Source: Bacillota bacterium (GTDB lineage: Bacteria > Bacillota > Clostridia > Christensenellales > CAG-138). From it: a stretch of DNA of 16,741 bases. The stretch lies in NCBI GenBank assembly GCA_023416175.1, contig JAEZIE010000096.1:1-16741 (forward strand), in the 5' to 3' direction. Below the pieces are notes generated by a model. That model saw only the letters and a program-made list of their open reading frames with translations, ran no database searches and was not told the origin of the DNA. Below are positions 14,455 through 16,741 of the stretch, piece by piece (position 1 is the first letter of the stretch; every line of letters starts with the position of its first letter). The position numbers and the translations under genes are program-made.

Positions 14455-15012
14455 ATGCAGCCTCCCATTGCCCAAAGAACATACTTGCTTAACCAGGTGG
14501 AATTTGCTTTTGCGCTGCGTAGGCTTTTGACGGATTACGCGCGTTGGACGCGGGAACTGATTCTGCTTTCCAAAATGGGGAGTGATACGGAGGCTGTGCA
14601 GCAGCGATTAGGGCGCAGTGCGGAAGACTTGGCCGGGTTGATCCGCCAATTGTATGGCGAACGCAACGCCGCGCAGTTTGAAGGGATACTGAATATCCAA
14701 AACGCTCTGATTCTTGAGTTAATCAATGCCATTAAGGCCAACGATACACAGCGGATCAGCAATCTCAATACCCAATGGTATGCACTTGCAGACTCCGCGG
14801 CCGATTTTCTATCCTCACTCAACCGCAATTTTGACCGGAATCTGTTGCAGACGACATTCTACGATTTGATTTATATGACAGAAAACGAGGCCATGCAAAT
14901 CCTTACCGGCAACTATGCTGAGAGCATACAGCAATCCGATCAGATCATCGACCGCATCATGGCTATGGCGGAGGACATTACCTTCGCCGTTATGCGTCAA
15001 CTCCAAATATAA
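14455..15012 (+). CDS. All-helical protein of unknown function
   Basis: 185 residues, almost entirely predicted helix, with no signal peptide or membrane segment. Seen: an N-terminal FALRRLLTDYARWTRELILL, a middle FEGILNIQNALILELINAIKAND, then WYALADSAADFLSSLN and LTGNYAESIQQSDQIIDRIMAMAEDI. These blocks resemble a small Firmicute family (LLWEQHVAWTR, KWYANADEIAAFL, LTGNYEASI) sometimes mislabelled acetylglutamate kinase. No kinase motif is visible and I assign no function. AAGGAGGG (14441-14448) is 6 bases from the ATG. A possible -35 TTGATA (14396-14401) with CATAAA (14418-14423) would be its own weak promoter. It stands alone between two terminators, so it is probably not part of the catabolic operon. 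Confidence 0.85.
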   Translation: MQPPIAQRTYLLNQVEFAFALRRLLTDYARWTRELILLSKMGSDTEAVQQRLGRSAEDLAGLIRQLYGERNAAQFEGILNIQNALILELINAIKANDTQRISNLNTQWYALADSAADFLSSLNRNFDRNLLQTTFYDLIYMTENEAMQILTGNYAESIQQSDQIIDRIMAMAEDITFAVMRQLQI

Positions 15013-15325
15013 TGCGGTTGGCTTTTTCATACGTAACAAAGAAATGAGTCTCCGGCTTTCGGCATTATTTATAGGGGCTTGGGCAGCCTTTGTTATACTC
15101 ATTTATGTTATTTTTCTACATGGCAAAAGTCCCGCAACTTTACTGTTACGGGACTTTTTTGCTCTGATTTTCCAGATAGGGAACGGACCTAATCCGTTTC
15201 ATAGAGATAGCTCAGAATGAGCTTCCATTATTTGTGCAATCCAGCATTGCTTCTTGAAACAGGAGTTCTGTGTAGGTTGTTTCCATTATTTTACATGAAA
15301 GCGTCTCTAGATTCTGTCGCCAACC
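15013..15325. other. Intergenic region between convergent genes
   Basis: About 313 bases without a convincing gene. It holds the strong bidirectional terminator at 15125-15160 and two small inverted repeats, ACGGA/TCCGT (15184-15198) and AGCTCA/TGAGCT (around 15208-15222). Nothing else was recognised. Confidence 0.6.
15125..15160. terminator. Strong bidirectional intrinsic terminator
   Basis: A 10-bp stem, AAAAGTCCCG with CGGGACTTTT, continues past one C/A mismatch into AAC/GTT around a short loop, with TTTTTT at 15155-15160. The A run on the 5' side gives a T tail on the minus strand too. It ends the helical-protein transcript on the plus strand and can serve the LURP-one gene from the other side. 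Confidence 0.88.
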
Positions 15326-15808
15326 CTAATTTGACGCATTGCTTTCCTGCGCCATGGCGCAATCAATGGCGAGCACGACTGCAAGCGCATAGATCTCATG
15401 CTGCGGGGATGCAATGTCAAGAGCATAGCTATCTCCCCATGTGAACCATTCCTTTTGAATGGAAACCACCGGGCCGCCCGATTGCGTGATCTCATAACGG
15501 TGGGCCCAGAAATCGCCCTCTACTTCCCAACTTAACCCCTCAATGGTGTAGCGGGGCCGTAGGAACGTAAATTCCTTCTTGATCTGGGCAATGTGGCGGC
15601 CCTCCACAAACACGTCATAACGCGGCAGGAAGCTCCATACTTTCTGCTGAATGAACGCCGCCTCATTGCTCGAAGCGTCCATGACATGCAGCTTCTTGCC
15701 CCAGGAAAACAGTTCTCCCTCCACAAAGTACCGGTCAACCCCGCTTTCGTCCTTTACCGTAAACCGATCCCGCCAGGAAAATACCTTTTGCTTGATATAT
15801 AGCTTCAT
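15326..15808 (-). CDS. LURP-one-related family protein (YxjI-like)
   Basis: 160 residues, standard length. The whole protein is a repeated beta-strand pattern typical of the Tubby/LURP-one fold: MKLYIKQKVFSWRDRFTVKD, YFVEGELFSWGKKLHVMD, FIQQKVWSFLPRYDVFVEG, YTIEGLSWEVEGDFWAHRYEI, VVSIQKEWFTWGDSYALDI, then a hydrophobic C-terminal helix (YALAVVLAIDCAMAQ). The cellular role of bacterial members is not established. A membrane-lipid or signalling scaffold link has been proposed for the fold in eukaryotes. AGGAGG (complement of 15815-15820), 6 bases before the ATG, fixes the start. It follows the unknown gene upstream on the same strand. Confidence 0.9.
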   Translation of the reverse strand: MKLYIKQKVFSWRDRFTVKDESGVDRYFVEGELFSWGKKLHVMDASSNEAAFIQQKVWSFLPRYDVFVEGRHIAQIKKEFTFLRPRYTIEGLSWEVEGDFWAHRYEITQSGGPVVSIQKEWFTWGDSYALDIASPQHEIYALAVVLAIDCAMAQESNASN

Positions 15809-15900
15809 ATTTTTCCTCCTATTCGCTTTCCTCTACAGTATGGCGCGCCAGCCACGCATTGCGCAAGACAACGCCCGTGAAAAGCCACGTTCCGTAGGCG

Positions 15901-16741
15901 TTACGCTTTTCCGTTCCATACAAAATGAAAATCCGCCTGCGCCTCTTTTTGGGTCCAGACGCCTTCCAGATTGATCGTACAGCTTGCCTGCGGCCCCGGA
16001 TAGAAACTCGAATAACATACGCCGTATTCCATGGAGCGCTGGTCCGCTTCACGGTCTGTAATAAAAATTGCCGTTGGCCCGTCAGCGCCGCCGATCACGC
16101 CGATTGCCGCAGCGCCGCTATGTTCGGAGGGCTGAAGCGTGCGCATCGCATCCTGTAGCTGCAGCCGTTCTCCCTGGGGTAGAGGTGGGGAGAGCATATA
16201 CCCAATCCGCAGGATACGGCCGGGAGCTTCTCCCGCCATATGGCGCATATGCCTTCTGTGTTTGAGCATGCGGTACATTTTTTGAAACTGCGCGCTAAAA
16301 TCCTGCCATTCGGCATCCACAACGCGCAGCGTGTGAGCTACGCCTGTCGCGGGGTGTGTAAAGGTAAGCTCCGGCAGTTCCTTTGATTCGAGATCCACCA
16401 TAAACGAGTGCTCCAGAGGCAGCATCTGCTCAGAAGGGCTGATAGAAATTTGCAAGTTTTTTAATTCGGGACGCGCCCACATCCGCCTGAGTCCCTCAAT
16501 CATACCTTGCTGCGGTTTGGGATAAGGCACATGGATGCGCGTAACAGAAAAACATGCGTTCTTATCTAATGGATAGGCTTCGAGCACTTCCTTTGCAAGC
16601 GGCAGCTGTTGCGTCTGCCAGGGCATATAGAGCGCCTCATCCGCGCGCCATCCGCAGGTTACTTCTTCGTTGTTGAACCATAGTTTCATGTTGGTCAGCG
16701 GCTGATACGGGTGCTCCAGCATGGCCTGTGAGCGCTCATAT
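15901..16741 (-). CDS. Unknown protein with OadB-like GGADGPTAIF signature; open at window edge, probably frameshifted 3' end
   Basis: At least 273 residues from ATG 16722. The frame stays open to the window edge and no Shine-Dalgarno precedes ATG 16722, so the true start may lie outside. It is a soluble mixed alpha/beta protein with no membrane segment. I do not recognise the N-terminal domain (MKLWFNNEEVTCGWR onward). At about 207-222 it carries IGVIGGADGPTAIFIT (16057-16104), nearly identical to the ion-binding signature of decarboxylase beta subunits, though the rest is unrelated to them. In-frame translation stops at 15901, but the +1 frame continues with a protein-like tail (RNAYGTWLFTGVVLRNAW onward) to a TAG at 15819-15821 that overlaps the next gene's ribosome site. 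The intact product would then have about 27 more residues. The cause may be a mutation, a sequencing error or recoding. It probably shares an operon with the LURP-one gene. Confidence 0.7.
   Translation of the reverse strand, partial: YERSQAMLEHPYQPLTNMKLWFNNEEVTCGWRADEALYMPWQTQQLPLAKEVLEAYPLDKNACFSVTRIHVPYPKPQQGMIEGLRRMWARPELKNLQISISPSEQMLPLEHSFMVDLESKELPELTFTHPATGVAHTLRVVDAEWQDFSAQFQKMYRMLKHRRHMRHMAGEAPGRILRIGYMLSPPLPQGERLQLQDAMRTLQPSEHSGAAAIGVIGGADGPTAIFITDREADQRSMEYGVCYSSFYPGPQASCTINLEGVWTQKEAQADFHFVWNGKA

Noticed and set aside
15044..15220. 58-codon plus-strand frame with a hydrophobic N-terminal stretch, like a small membrane protein
   Set aside because: It has no ribosome binding site and runs straight through the strong terminator at 15125-15160; more likely chance.

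Overview
The window looks like chromosomal DNA of a moderately high-G+C anaerobic Firmicute (Clostridia). The signs are strong AGGAGG-type ribosome binding sites, tightly packed operons, a Na+-pumping decarboxylase beta subunit, a PucR/CdaR-family regulator and a LURP-one (YxjI-like) protein. The species cannot be told from the sequence. No tRNA, rRNA, CRISPR array, insertion sequence or phage gene was seen.

Layout. Bases 1-483 hold the C-terminal part of an OadB/GcdB/MmdB-type decarboxylase beta subunit, closed by a strong hairpin terminator. A CdaR/PucR-like regulator (minus strand, 634-1818) converges on it and diverges from a long plus-strand catabolic cluster. The 253-base divergent region (1819-2071) has a good promoter in each direction and three copies of a TTGTAC half-site.

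The plus-strand cluster (2072-14234) reads in order: GNAT-like protein of unknown role; thiolase-fold enzyme whose nucleophile position is Pro rather than Cys; Zn-ribbon/OB-fold DUF35 partner; DUF2877 (AllH/YlbF-like); FdrA (AllF-like); DUF1116 (AllG/YlbE-like); Zn-dependent 'cyclase' family hydrolase; three subunits of a xanthine-dehydrogenase-family molybdenum hydroxylase (FAD, 2x[2Fe-2S], Moco); and a UraA-type NCS2 nucleobase permease. In E. coli the FdrA/DUF1116/DUF2877 trio is the oxamate carbamoyltransferase of anaerobic allantoin breakdown. No carbamate kinase, allantoinase or ureidoglycolate gene is present here, so the substrate is probably different.

Working model (inference): the permease imports an N-heterocycle, the Mo enzyme hydroxylates the ring, the cyclase-family enzyme hydrolyses a cyclic or acyl amide, the FdrA complex phosphorolyses a ureido product to carbamoyl phosphate (ATP recovered by a carbamate kinase elsewhere), and the thiolase/DUF35 pair works on the remaining carbon skeleton or a CoA thioester. 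The CdaR-like protein would sense an acidic intermediate.

The right end is unrelated. It has a plus-strand helical protein (14455-15012), a bidirectional terminator, and a minus-strand pair: a LURP-one protein preceded by an unknown protein. The unknown protein carries the OadB-like signature GGADGPTAIF without any membrane segments, and its 3' end looks frameshifted.
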